A DNA stretch of 64,000 nt from Streptomyces longisporoflavus. Lineage in GTDB: Bacteria > Actinomycetota > Actinomycetes > Streptomycetales > Streptomycetaceae. Below the pieces are notes generated by a model, which saw only the letters and a list, made by a program, of their open reading frames with translations, searched no databases and was not told the origin of the DNA. Below are positions 51,170 through 60,007 of the stretch, piece after piece. A program made the translations under genes and the position numbers. The first letter of the stretch is position 1. Every line of letters starts with the position of its first letter. The stretch covers positions 160,535-224,534 of the forward strand of contig NZ_BMTR01000016.1 of NCBI RefSeq assembly GCF_014649775.1, in the 5' to 3' direction.

Positions 51170-52396
51170 GTGGTCATCCTGTTCGTGTTGGCCGGTATCG
51201 CCGCGCTCGCGGCCCTTGCCGGAATGCAGTGGTACGCGTGGCGTCGCCTGGTGCGGGACACCACGGCACGGCCGGGGTTCGCCCGGCGCGCGGGCATCGT
51301 GGTCTTCGTCGCGGGGCCGCTGCTGATGTTCGCGGCGGTCGCGAGCGAGCGGGCCGGGGCGCCGTTCTGGCTCCAGCAGGTGCTTGCCTGGCCGGGCTTC
51401 ATGTGGATGGCGCTGTCCATCTACCTCGTGCTCGCGCTCCTTGTGGGCGAGCTCGTACGGCCCTTCTTCTTGCGCCGCCGTTCGAAACCCGCTTCTACGG
51501 AGAGCGCCGGTTCCGCGGAATCCGTACAGGACGGCGCTCCCGCACCGGCGGAGGCGCGGCCGGGGCCCGCCCCCTCGCGTCGCCTCTTCGTCTCCCGGAT
51601 CGTCGGCGGTACCGCCGCGGCCGTCGCCGTCGGAACGGTGGGCCACGGAACGTACGGCGTCCTGAGCGGCCCGCGGGTGAAGCGCGTCACCGTGCCGCTG
51701 GCCAAGCTGCCGCGCGGTGCGCACGGGTTCCGGATCGCGGTGGTCAGCGACATCCACCTGGGGCCGATCCTGGGGCGCGGCTTCACCCAGCGTGTGGTCG
51801 ACACGATCAACGGCACCCAGCCCGACCTGATCGCGGTCGTCGGTGACCTGGTCGACGGCAGCGTCGAGGACCTGGGGCCCGCCGCCGCGCCGCTCGCCCA
51901 GCTGCGCGCCCGGCACGGAACGTACTTCGTCATCGGCAACCACGAGTACTTCTCGGGAGCCGCGCAGTGGGTCGATCACGTACGCGAACTGGGTCTGCGC
52001 CCCCTGGAGAACGCCCGCACCGAACTGCCCGGCTTCGACCTCGCGGGCGTGGACGACGTGGCGGGCGAGAGCGAGGGGCGCGGGCCCGACTTCGCCAAGG
52101 CGCTCGGCGACCGTGACCGCTCGCGGGCCTCCGTCCTGCTGGCCCATCAGCCGGTCGTCATCCATGACGCCGTCAAGCACGGCGTTGACCTCCAGCTCTC
52201 CGGGCACACCCACGGCGGGCAGCTGTGGCCGGGCAATTTCATCGCCGATCTGGCCAACCCGACGCTCGCCGGCCTTGAGCGGTACGGCGATACGCAGCTG
52301 TATGTCACGCGGGGCGCCGGTGCGTGGGGGCCGCCTGTGCGGGTTGGGGCGCCGTCCGACGTCACGGTCGTCGAACTGGCCTCCCGCCAGGCGTAA
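51170..52396 (+). CDS. Membrane-bound metallophosphoesterase
   Basis: GTG 51170 gives 408 aa. Four N-terminal TM segments are followed by an Ala/Glu linker and an RRLFVSR stretch before a further hydrophobic segment (about 140-165). The calcineurin-like domain shows all metal-site motifs: VVSDIHLGP, VVGDLVDG, GNHEYF, LAHQP and SGHTHGGQ. This resembles the YkuE/YaeI-like group of membrane phosphoesterases. Substrate unknown. Confidence 0.9.
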   Translation: MVILFVLAGIAALAALAGMQWYAWRRLVRDTTARPGFARRAGIVVFVAGPLLMFAAVASERAGAPFWLQQVLAWPGFMWMALSIYLVLALLVGELVRPFFLRRRSKPASTESAGSAESVQDGAPAPAEARPGPAPSRRLFVSRIVGGTAAAVAVGTVGHGTYGVLSGPRVKRVTVPLAKLPRGAHGFRIAVVSDIHLGPILGRGFTQRVVDTINGTQPDLIAVVGDLVDGSVEDLGPAAAPLAQLRARHGTYFVIGNHEYFSGAAQWVDHVRELGLRPLENARTELPGFDLAGVDDVAGESEGRGPDFAKALGDRDRSRASVLLAHQPVVIHDAVKHGVDLQLSGHTHGGQLWPGNFIADLANPTLAGLERYGDTQLYVTRGAGAWGPPVRVGAPSDVTVVELASRQA

Positions 52397-52546
52397 TCGC
52401 GCATTGGTTCGATGGGGCACGGGCCTGGCTGGATACAGTCGGGCCAGAGGGTGACGGTGTGACATCGAGCACTACCTCTGCGCAGCATTAAGTGTCGGAA
52501 GTGTGTACGGTTCTTGGCGCTTTGGTGTGCCCTAGGGGGAACGTTG

Positions 52547-52939
52547 TTGAGACGTCAGGCTTTCCGGCTGCCACCGCATCCGGCATCCGTCTCGCTCGCC
52601 CGGCTCCGTGTGCACGACCATCTGGCCGCCTGGGGGCACAAGGAGGAGAGCGCGGCACTGGACGACGCGGTGCTCCTCGTGTCGGAGCTGGTGACGAACG
52701 CCGTCTGCCACGGGCGCGTCCAGGAACGGGAGTTCGAGGTCGCCGTCACGGTGCTTTCCGACGGCGACTGCTTCATAGAGGTGTCCGACGAGAGCCCGGC
52801 CAGCCCGCAGCTGCGGGAAATGGGCCCCTTGGAGGAGAGCGGCCGCGGCCTGCGCCTGCTGGACAACATCGCGGAGGCGTGGGGCGTCTGGCAGCGGGGG
52901 CGGCACGGGAAGACGGTGTGGGCGCTGGTCAGGGCCTGA
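52547..52939 (+). CDS. ATP-binding protein, HATPase_c_2 (SpoIIAB/RsbW-like)
   Basis: The start is uncertain. AGGGGGA at 52534-52540 favours TTG 52547 (130 aa) or TTG 52544; the frame is open to 52514. The GHKL kinase-fold motifs are LLVSELVTNAVCHG (N-box), VEVSDESPASP-type (G1) and ESGRGLRLLDNIAEAWGV (G2). The family, abundant in Streptomyces, is usually an anti-sigma or anti-anti-sigma partner; no partner is adjacent. Confidence 0.8.
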   Translation: MRRQAFRLPPHPASVSLARLRVHDHLAAWGHKEESAALDDAVLLVSELVTNAVCHGRVQEREFEVAVTVLSDGDCFIEVSDESPASPQLREMGPLEESGRGLRLLDNIAEAWGVWQRGRHGKTVWALVRA

Positions 52940-52991
52940 GGGTCTGAGTGCCTGAGTGCCTGAGTGCCTGAGGGCCTGAGGGTCTGAGGGT
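52936..52991. repeat. Seven 8-bp tandem repeats (CTGAGKGY)
   Basis: CTGAGGGT, CTGAGTGC (three times), CTGAGGGC, CTGAGGGT and CTGAGGGT follow without gaps. The first unit contains the TGA stop of the HATPase gene. The array lies between two convergent genes. Confidence 0.85.
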
Positions 52992-53050
52992 CTTTCGACG
53001 CAGCAGCCCGGCGCCCCGCCCCCTGACTACCGGGCTTCCCGCCCACCCGA

Positions 53051-54508
53051 TCACCTCGCGGGCAGAGTGACCGTGACCGTAAGCCCCGCCCCCGGCGCCG
53101 TCTCCACCCCCACCTCGCCGCCGTGCGCCGCGACCACCCCCTGCACGATCGCCATCCCGAGGCCGCTGCCCGCACCTCCGCCCGCGCGGAAGAACCGGTC
53201 GAACACGCGCGCCGCGTCCTCCTCGGCGAGGCCCGGACCCCGGTCGGCGACGCGCAGCCGCACCACCCCGTCCCGCCGCTCCACGCCCAGCGTGACCGGG
53301 GTGTCGGCGGGCGTGTGGACGCGTACGTTGGCAAGGAGATTGCCGAGCACCTGGCGCAGCCCGGACTCGTCGGCGCGGACAAGGACCGCACCCTCGGCGC
53401 GGACCGCGAGCGGGCGCTCCGGCTCCTGCACCCGCAGATCGTCGGCGGCATCCCGTACGAGACGGCTCAGGTCGACGTTCCGGAAGCGAAGCTCCGGCTG
53501 CTGGTCCAGGCGGGCCAGGATGAGCAGCTCGTCCACGAGGCGGCCCATCCGGTCGGTCTCGGCGATGACGCGGCTCCACGCGCGCGTGCGTTCCGCCGGA
53601 TCGCGGAGCATCCCCTTGTCGTACAGCTGGAGATAGCCGCGGATCGCCGACAAAGGCGTACGCAGTTCGTGCGAGGCGTCGGCGACGAAGCGGCGCAGCT
53701 GTGCCGAGCTGCGTTCGCGGGTCTCGAAGGCGGACTCGACCTGATGAAGCATGGAGTTGAGGGCGACGCGCAGCTGCTCGGTCTCCGTGGCCGGGGCGCG
53801 GCTCGACGGAACGCGCCTGGTCAGATCCCCGTCGGCGATGGCCGACGCGGTCTCGACCATGTCCTCCAGGGGGCGGAGCCGGTGGTGCGCGGAGATCATC
53901 GTCAGGACGGCGAGCAGCCCGAGGAGGACCACTCCGAAGGCGGCGTCGAGCTTGAGCGCCTTCTTGACGCCCGACTCCACGTCCTGCGTGTCGGCCGCCA
54001 TGAGGACCGTCGTACCGTCGGCGAGCTCCGCGCCCACCATGCGGTGCGCGTCGCCGTCCAGCGTGACGTCCTGCGGCTCGGAGCCGGCGGCGACCGCCTC
54101 GGGGTCGTCCACGGCGGCGGCCAGGGTGCGCTGGCGCGAGGTCGGGGCGAGTGTGCCGATGGCGATGGGGTCGCCCCGCTCGTCCACCGCCACGAACAGC
54201 GTGTCCCCGCGCGGGAGCGCGCTCGCCCGCTCCCTGCCGCCCGGCGAGAGCTTGTCGAGCGCGATGCCGAGCTCGCTGAGCTGCTCGACGTCCTTCATGG
54301 TGAGCCCGGTGCTCAGCAGCGAACTGCGGGACTGCTGCAACTCGGCGTCCACGTTGTCGAGCAGATAGTGGCGCATGCCCATGACACTGACGCCGGTCGC
54401 CACGATGACGCCGAGCGCGAGCAGGACGACGTTCACCCACGTCAGCTTGGCGCGCAGCGAACTCATCCCGCGGTGCGCAGGCTTCATGCCGGTGCGCGCA
54501 CGCCTCAT
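53051..54508 (-). CDS. Sensor histidine kinase (OmpR-type, HAMP)
   Basis: ATG 54508 overlaps the stop of the response regulator (ATGA) and gives 485 aa. Two TM helices (about 16-38 and 195-216) bracket an outer sensor domain of about 155 residues. A HAMP linker, the HisKA box DASHELRTPLSAIRGY and the HATPase (VLGNLLANVRVHTP, DRGPGLAEEDAARVFDRFFR, GSGLGMAIVQGVV) follow. Phosphorylates the RR encoded just before it. Confidence 0.94.
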   Translation of the reverse strand: MRRARTGMKPAHRGMSSLRAKLTWVNVVLLALGVIVATGVSVMGMRHYLLDNVDAELQQSRSSLLSTGLTMKDVEQLSELGIALDKLSPGGRERASALPRGDTLFVAVDERGDPIAIGTLAPTSRQRTLAAAVDDPEAVAAGSEPQDVTLDGDAHRMVGAELADGTTVLMAADTQDVESGVKKALKLDAAFGVVLLGLLAVLTMISAHHRLRPLEDMVETASAIADGDLTRRVPSSRAPATETEQLRVALNSMLHQVESAFETRERSSAQLRRFVADASHELRTPLSAIRGYLQLYDKGMLRDPAERTRAWSRVIAETDRMGRLVDELLILARLDQQPELRFRNVDLSRLVRDAADDLRVQEPERPLAVRAEGAVLVRADESGLRQVLGNLLANVRVHTPADTPVTLGVERRDGVVRLRVADRGPGLAEEDAARVFDRFFRAGGGAGSGLGMAIVQGVVAAHGGEVGVETAPGAGLTVTVTLPAR

Positions 54509-55239
54509 GCCAGGCCGTACCCGACACCCCGCCGGGTGGTGATCACCGGAGGACCCAGCGCGTTCAGCTTGCGCCGCAGATAGCTGATGTAGGTCTCCAC
54601 GACGGTCGACTCGGCCGGGTGTTCGTACTGCCACACATGGCGCAGGAGCTGCTCCTTGGGCACCACACGCCCGCCGTTGCGGACCAGGAAGCGCAGCAGG
54701 GCGTACTCGGTGGGCGTGAGCTGCGCGGAGCGGCCCTGCCTGCGCACCACGTACGTCGTCTCGTCCAGCTCCAGGTCGCCGTGGCGCAGCGGCGGGCGCT
54801 GCGGCAGCACGTCGAAGGACCTGGTGCGGCGCAGGACCGCGCCGACGCGGGCGATGACCTCGTCGATGTTGAACGGCTTGGTGATGTAGTCGTCGCCGAG
54901 GCCGAGGGCGCCCACGACCTCCGCGGGCGCGTCCCGCGCGGTCAGGAAGAGCAGGGCCGTTCCGGGGTGCCGGTCGCGGAGTTCCCCGGCCAGCGCGCGG
55001 CCGTCGCCGTCCGGCAGCATCACGTCGAGGAGCGCCACATCGGGCCGGGTGCGTCCGGCGAGCGCGAGGGCCTCGCGCACGGTGCCCGCCACCATGACGT
55101 CGAAGCGGTGATAGCGCAGGGCGATGGCGAGCACGTCGGCGATGCTCGGCTCGTCCTCGACGACCAGGACGGTGGCCGCGGCGCCCGGGGCGCCCGGTCC
55201 TCCGACATCTGTTCCCTGCTGGCCTTCGGCGTGGCTCAT
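54505..55239 (-). CDS. Two-component response regulator, OmpR/PhoB family
   Basis: The 244-aa regulator has a receiver domain (VLVVEDEPSIADVLAIAL, Asp in VALLDVMLPDGDG) and a winged HTH (LTPTEYALLRFLVRNGGRV, TVVETYISYLRRKLN, TTRRGVGYGL). The gene is divergent from the MMPL exporter by 162 bp, so the exporter is a likely target. Confidence 0.95.
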   Translation of the reverse strand: MSHAEGQQGTDVGGPGAPGAAATVLVVEDEPSIADVLAIALRYHRFDVMVAGTVREALALAGRTRPDVALLDVMLPDGDGRALAGELRDRHPGTALLFLTARDAPAEVVGALGLGDDYITKPFNIDEVIARVGAVLRRTRSFDVLPQRPPLRHGDLELDETTYVVRRQGRSAQLTPTEYALLRFLVRNGGRVVPKEQLLRHVWQYEHPAESTVVETYISYLRRKLNALGPPVITTRRGVGYGLA

Positions 55240-55401
55240 GCCCCCAGTATCGGCGCGCTCGTTGTACGAAGTCTCGGGCCGTGCCTTGGAGTTGCTTGAG
55301 AATCATGGGCGCGCCCCGCCGCCGAAGCGCGGCGTTGCCGATGCTGAGGCTCCTGAACGCATGGGCCCGGGGGACCTGACGACGCGAAGGAGGAGTGGAT
55401 C

Positions 55402-57861
55402 GTGGCGGCATTGGCGCGGTGGTGTTATCGGCACCGCCTGGTGGTCCTTGTGCTGTGGGTCGGAGCTTTGTTCGGTCTGGGGGCCGCCGGAACCTCGGCG
55501 GGCACCGACTACTCGAATGTGTTTTCCCTGCCGGACACGGATTCCAAGCGCGCGTACGACCTGATGACGAAGGCCTTCCCGGAGAGCTCCGGGGACACCG
55601 ACACGGTGGTCTGGCGCGTCGACGAGGGCGCGTCGGCCCGTGACGCGGACGTACGGTCCCGCGTCGGCCCCGCGCTAGAGGAGATCGCCGGCATGAAGGG
55701 CGTCGGCGAGGTCGTGAGCCCGTACGCGTCCAAGGAGGCGGGCGCGGCGCAGATCAGCGAGAACGGGCGCATCGCCTACGCGCGCGTGACCTTCGCCGAG
55801 GAGGCGAACTCGGTCCCCAAGGAACTCGTCCAGGACGTCGTGGACACGGCCCAGCGCGCCGAACGCTCCGGCCTCCAGGTCGAACTGGGCGGCCAGGCGA
55901 TCACCCGCATCCAGGAGCCGCCCACCGGCATCGCCGAGACGGTCGGCATCGCGGCCGCCGCCGTCGTCCTCTTCCTGGCCTTCGGCTCGCTCTTCGCGAT
56001 GCTCCTGCCGATCGTCATCGCGGTCTTCGGAGTGGGCCTCGGCATGCTCTCGACGATGCTGCTCAGTCATGTCACGGACATCCCCGAAGTGGCCCCGCTG
56101 CTCGGCTCGCTCATCGGCCTCGGCGTCGGCATCGACTACGCCCTCTTCATCGTCACCCGGCACCGGCGCGGCATCCTGCGCGGCATGGAGCCCGAGGCGT
56201 CCGCAGTGCAGGCCCTGAACACCGCGGGCCGGGCGGTGCTCTTCGCGGGCGGCACGGTGTGCATCGCGCTCGCCGGAATGCTGGTGATGAACATGCGCTT
56301 CCTGGACGGTGTGGTCATCGCGGCCTCCCTGACGGTGGTCCTGAGCGTCCTCGCGGCCATCACCCTGCTGCCCTCGCTCCTCGGCCTCCTCGGCCCCAAG
56401 GTGCTCAGCCGCAGGCAGCGGCGCCGCCTCGCCGTGACGGGACCGGAGCCCGCCGAGGCGAGCGGCCTCGCGGCGCGATGGTCCTCGTACGTCCAGAAGC
56501 GACCTCGCTCGATAGCGGCACTCGCCTTCGTGGTGATGGCCTTCCTGGCGCTCCCGCTGCTCTCCCTGCGGCTCGGCGCGACCGACCAGGGCAACCACCA
56601 GGAGTCGACGACGACCCGGCAGGCGTACGACATGCTGGCCGACGGATTCGGTCCGGGCTTCAACGGTCCGCTCCAAGTAGTGGCCGAAGAGGCCGACACC
56701 GGAAACCTGGTGGCGACCATCCGCGAGACGGAGGGCGTCGCCACGGTGGCGGCGGCTCCGCCCGCGGACGGCATCTCGGTCATCAACGTCGTCCCGACCA
56801 CTTCCCCCCAGTCCGAGGAGACGGACCGACTCATCGACCGGCTACGGGACGACGTGATCCCCGAAGCCGGAGTCGAGGCCCACGTAGGCGGCGTCACCGC
56901 CGTCTTCAAGGACTTCGCCGCGGTGACGGGCGACCGGCTGCCCTACTTCGTGGGTGCGATCATCGCGCTCGGCTTCCTCCTGCTCCTCATCGCGTTCCGC
57001 TCCCTCGTGGTGCCGCTGACGGCCGCCCTGATGAACCTGATCGCGGCGGCGGCGTCCTTCGGTGTCCTGGTGGCGGTCTTCCAGTGGGGCTGGGGGACGG
57101 AGCTGCTCGGCGTCGGCAAGGAGGGGCCGATCACCGCCTTCCTGCCCGTCATCATGCTGTCGCTGCTCTTCGGGCTCTCGATGGACTACCAGGTGTTCCT
57201 GGTGAGCCGCATGCACGAGGAATGGGTGCACACGAAGGACAACGCCCGCGCCGTACGGGTGGGGCTCGCCGAGACGAGCAGGGTCATCAACTGCGCGGCC
57301 CTGATCATGATCTGCGTCTTCTCCGCGTTCGTCCTGAGCGGCGACATGGAGGGCGCGATGGCGGGCATCGGCCTCGCGGCGGCGGTCGCCCTGGACGCGT
57401 TCATCCTGCGCACGGCCCTGGTCCCGGCCGCCATGCATCTGCTCGGCCGCGCCAACTGGTGGCTCCCCGCGGGCCTGGAGAAGCGCCTTCCGCACCTGGC
57501 GGTGGAGCCGCGGGAGCCCGAGCCGGCCGTCCCGGAGCCGGAATACGTCCCCCACGCGCGCGTGCCGGAGTCCCACGACGAAGGCGGCGCCTCCGTAGTG
57601 CACGGTTTCATCCGTACGACGGAGGGTGAGCCGGTGGAGGGCGCGGTCCTGACCCTCCTCTCCAGGGGTGGCAGTCGCCTTGACCGCGTCACTTCCCTCG
57701 CGGACGGCTCGTACATCGTCGCGGCTCCGTCGGCGGGCGCGTACCTCCTTGCCGCGACGGCTCCCGGCTACGAGGCCCGCGCGCGGCACATCACGGTCGC
57801 GGACGGGCCGCTGGTGTACGACGTGGAGCTGGCGCAGGGTGAGATGGACGCGGTGAACTAG
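55402..57861 (+). CDS. MMPL/RND-type transporter with C-terminal carboxypeptidase-regulatory-like domain
   Basis: The 819-aa protein starts at GTG 55402 after an almost ideal AAGGAGGAG. Twelve TM helices in two RND halves are seen, with GLGVGIDYALFIVTRHR and FGLSMDYQVFLVSRMHEEW carrying the proton-relay Asp-Tyr motif of MMPL proteins. After TM12 comes a Glu/Pro linker and an 85-residue beta-sandwich-like domain (VHGFIRTTEGEPVEGAVLTL to LAATAPGYEARARHITV). The tail is not part of normal MMPL proteins. Convergent with the lactonase, sharing CTAG at the stops. Confidence 0.93.
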   Translation: MAALARWCYRHRLVVLVLWVGALFGLGAAGTSAGTDYSNVFSLPDTDSKRAYDLMTKAFPESSGDTDTVVWRVDEGASARDADVRSRVGPALEEIAGMKGVGEVVSPYASKEAGAAQISENGRIAYARVTFAEEANSVPKELVQDVVDTAQRAERSGLQVELGGQAITRIQEPPTGIAETVGIAAAAVVLFLAFGSLFAMLLPIVIAVFGVGLGMLSTMLLSHVTDIPEVAPLLGSLIGLGVGIDYALFIVTRHRRGILRGMEPEASAVQALNTAGRAVLFAGGTVCIALAGMLVMNMRFLDGVVIAASLTVVLSVLAAITLLPSLLGLLGPKVLSRRQRRRLAVTGPEPAEASGLAARWSSYVQKRPRSIAALAFVVMAFLALPLLSLRLGATDQGNHQESTTTRQAYDMLADGFGPGFNGPLQVVAEEADTGNLVATIRETEGVATVAAAPPADGISVINVVPTTSPQSEETDRLIDRLRDDVIPEAGVEAHVGGVTAVFKDFAAVTGDRLPYFVGAIIALGFLLLLIAFRSLVVPLTAALMNLIAAAASFGVLVAVFQWGWGTELLGVGKEGPITAFLPVIMLSLLFGLSMDYQVFLVSRMHEEWVHTKDNARAVRVGLAETSRVINCAALIMICVFSAFVLSGDMEGAMAGIGLAAAVALDAFILRTALVPAAMHLLGRANWWLPAGLEKRLPHLAVEPREPEPAVPEPEYVPHARVPESHDEGGASVVHGFIRTTEGEPVEGAVLTLLSRGGSRLDRVTSLADGSYIVAAPSAGAYLLAATAPGYEARARHITVADGPLVYDVELAQGEMDAVN

Positions 57862-58814
57862 CCGGCGGACGACTGGCCTGTGGGTCCGGGCCGGACGGTC
57901 CGGACCCTCGGCAGCCCCGTCACGGCCATCACCAGGGAGTACAGCGAGGTCGTCGCCGTGATGAAGAGCCGGTTGTTCTTCGGCCCGCCGAAGGCGATGT
58001 TGGAGACGGCCTCGGGGACCGTGATCCGCCCGATGAGGGTGCCGTCGGGGTCGTAGCAGTGCACGCCGTCCTCAAGGGCGGCGGCCCACAACCGTCCGCC
58101 GTCGTCGAAGCGGATGTTGTCGAAGCCGGAGTCCTTGGACTCGGCGAAGACGACGCCGTCCGACAGAGTCCCGTCGTCGCGCACGTCGAAGACGCGGATC
58201 CGGGCGGCACGGGAGTCGGACACGTACAACTGCCGCTCGTCCGGCGAGAAGACGAGCCCGTTCGGCCCGTCGAAGCCGTCCGCGACGATCCGCACGGCAC
58301 CGGTGACGGGATCGATCCGGTAGACGTGGCAGCCACCGATCTCGGCGGCCGCACGATGACCCTCGTAGTCACTGGTGATACCGAAGTCGGGGTCGGAGAA
58401 CCACACCGAACCGTCGGAGCGGACCACGGCGTCGTTCGGGCTGTTGAACCGCTTGCCCTCGAAACGGTCGGCGAGGACGGTGACGCGGCCGTCGTGCTCG
58501 GTGCGGGTGACGCGCCGGTTGCCCTGCTCGCAGCAGATCAGGCGCCCCTCGCGGTCGAGGGTGTTGCCGTTGACGTACCCGGCGGGCGTGCGGAAGACGC
58601 CGACGGCGCCGGTCGTCTCGTCCCAGCGCAGCAGCCGGTCGTTGGGGATGTCGCTCCAGACGAGCTGGCGCCAGGCGGGGAGGTAGAGCGGCCCTTCGGC
58701 CCACCGGCAGTCGTCGTAAAGCACTTCGAGTTTGGCGTCCCCGTTGGCACACCGTCCGGTGCGGAAGCGGTCGTCCAGGATCTCGTACGACGTCGGGACT
58801 TTCTGGGAAGGCAT
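57858..58814 (-). CDS. SMP-30/gluconolactonase/LRE family protein
   Basis: The 318-aa beta-propeller shows the family pattern AEGPLYLPAWRQLVWSDIPN, NGNTLDREGRLICCEQGNRR, NSPNDAVVRSDGSVWFSDP and GPNGLVFSPDERQLYVSDS, which carry the metal-binding Glu, Asn and Asp. It probably opens a sugar or other lactone. It is divergent from an AsnC regulator and likely controlled by it. Confidence 0.9.
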   Translation of the reverse strand: MPSQKVPTSYEILDDRFRTGRCANGDAKLEVLYDDCRWAEGPLYLPAWRQLVWSDIPNDRLLRWDETTGAVGVFRTPAGYVNGNTLDREGRLICCEQGNRRVTRTEHDGRVTVLADRFEGKRFNSPNDAVVRSDGSVWFSDPDFGITSDYEGHRAAAEIGGCHVYRIDPVTGAVRIVADGFDGPNGLVFSPDERQLYVSDSRAARIRVFDVRDDGTLSDGVVFAESKDSGFDNIRFDDGGRLWAAALEDGVHCYDPDGTLIGRITVPEAVSNIAFGGPKNNRLFITATTSLYSLVMAVTGLPRVRTVRPGPTGQSSAG

Positions 58815-58862
58815 GACGACCCCTGTCTGACGGAGTGAGGGTATGACTGAATCACATTCTGT

Positions 58863-58890
58863 AGTACGAGGATATTGCAGTACGAGATAT
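58863..58890. promoter_or_regulatory. Direct repeat AGTACGAG(G)ATAT between lactonase and AsnC genes
   Basis: AGTACGAGGATAT (58863-58875) and AGTACGAGATAT (58879-58890) lie 16 bp apart in an A+T-rich gap between divergent genes, followed by GTGTAC. The spacing fits binding of a multimeric Lrp/AsnC protein on one DNA face roughly every 1.5 turns. Confidence 0.5.
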
Positions 58891-58936
58891 GGTGTACGTC
58901 AAGAGTGATCGGGTGCGGAAGACAGGAGCACGACCG

Positions 58937-59389
58937 ATGGACGACACCGACCGAGAGCTGCTGGCGCTGCTGCAACAGGACGCCGCCCAGTCGTACGCGA
59001 ACCTGGGCAAGGCGGTAGGCCTGTCGGCGGGCGCGGCTCATGAACGGGTGCGCAAACTGCGCGAGCGCGGAGTGATCCGCCGCACGACGATCGACGTGGA
59101 CCCGGCGGCGGTGGGCCGCGGGGTGCTGGCCTTCGTCATGGTCGACTCGACGGCGTGGATGGGGGACCGGGCGGCGGACTTCGCCGCGATCCCCGAGATC
59201 CAGGAGGCGCACGTCATCGCGGGCGCGGCAAGCGTCCTGGTGAAGGTCCGCACGGGGACGACGGAGCAACTCCAGGACGTGCTGCGGCGGCTGTACGCGA
59301 TCGACGGGGTGAGCGGTACTCAGGCGACGGTGTCGCTGGAGACGTTCTTCGAGAGGGAGGTGTCGCCGACCCTCGTGGCCGACGGCTAG
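58937..59389 (+). CDS. Lrp/AsnC-family transcriptional regulator
   Basis: ATG 58937 (AGGAG upstream) gives 150 aa. HTH at 3-62 (DDTDRELLALLQQDAAQSYA, VGLSAGAAHERVRKLRERGV) and a C-terminal RAM/AsnC effector domain with VRTGTTEQLQDVLRRLYAI. It is divergent from the SMP-30 gene and convergent with the VOC gene, sharing CTAG at the stops. Confidence 0.93.
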   Translation: MDDTDRELLALLQQDAAQSYANLGKAVGLSAGAAHERVRKLRERGVIRRTTIDVDPAAVGRGVLAFVMVDSTAWMGDRAADFAAIPEIQEAHVIAGAASVLVKVRTGTTEQLQDVLRRLYAIDGVSGTQATVSLETFFEREVSPTLVADG

Positions 59390-59856
59390 CTCCGAGCCAG
59401 CTCGGGCCGCTTGCGATAGTCGGTGAACCCGATGACGTTCCCCCACGGATCGGCGACCTCGACGGTCCACCCGGTGGCCACGGAGGCGGCGGGCGCGAGC
59501 GGCTGGATCCCGGCGGCCTCAAGGGCCCGCCCGGCAGCCCGCGCGTCCCCCACCTCTAGCCACACCCGCGGCGCGGTCCACGCCACCGGCCGGTGCTCGA
59601 CCCCGTCCTCCACCCGCAGCAGAATCCCGGGCGTCTCCTTGCCCACCTTCAGGATGGCGAGCCCGATCTCGTCGATCCGATGCGTCACGGGGAACCCGGC
59701 GCGCTCGTAGAAGCTGACGGCTTCTTCGAGATCACCGACGGGGAAGAGGACGTTGTCGAAGCCGAGCAGTACGGTCGACGGATCTTCGGTCGACGGGTCA
59801 CCGGATTGACGAACGGACTGCTCAACGGACAGGCCGACCGACTGGTTGTCTGACAT
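59386..59856 (-). CDS. VOC (glyoxalase-like) family protein
   Basis: The 156-aa single-domain protein has a 30-residue Ser/Gln-rich N-terminus and two beta-alpha-beta-beta-beta units (NVLFPVGDLEEAVSFYERAG and WTVEVADPWGNVIGFTDYRK). Enzyme class cannot be told; metal ligands of the second unit end in a Glu-like position that is not clear. Confidence 0.85.
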   Translation of the reverse strand: MSDNQSVGLSVEQSVRQSGDPSTEDPSTVLLGFDNVLFPVGDLEEAVSFYERAGFPVTHRIDEIGLAILKVGKETPGILLRVEDGVEHRPVAWTAPRVWLEVGDARAAGRALEAAGIQPLAPAASVATGWTVEVADPWGNVIGFTDYRKRPELARS

Positions 59857-60007
59857 ACCGTCAGAATAGGGCGGTTGTCACGTATTCAGCCGCACTCTCA
59901 ACATTTGACCGCCAAATGGACGCTGGCATCACCCCGCTGGGGTGCTCAGCGGCTGATCCACGGCATCTCCGGGCGTATCGCCGGATCTGTGCTGCCTGGT
60001 GACAAAC

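Noticed and set aside
59857..60007. Short plus-strand frame downstream of the VOC gene
   Set aside because: No start signal and no codon bias; probably the intergenic boundary of the toxin module.
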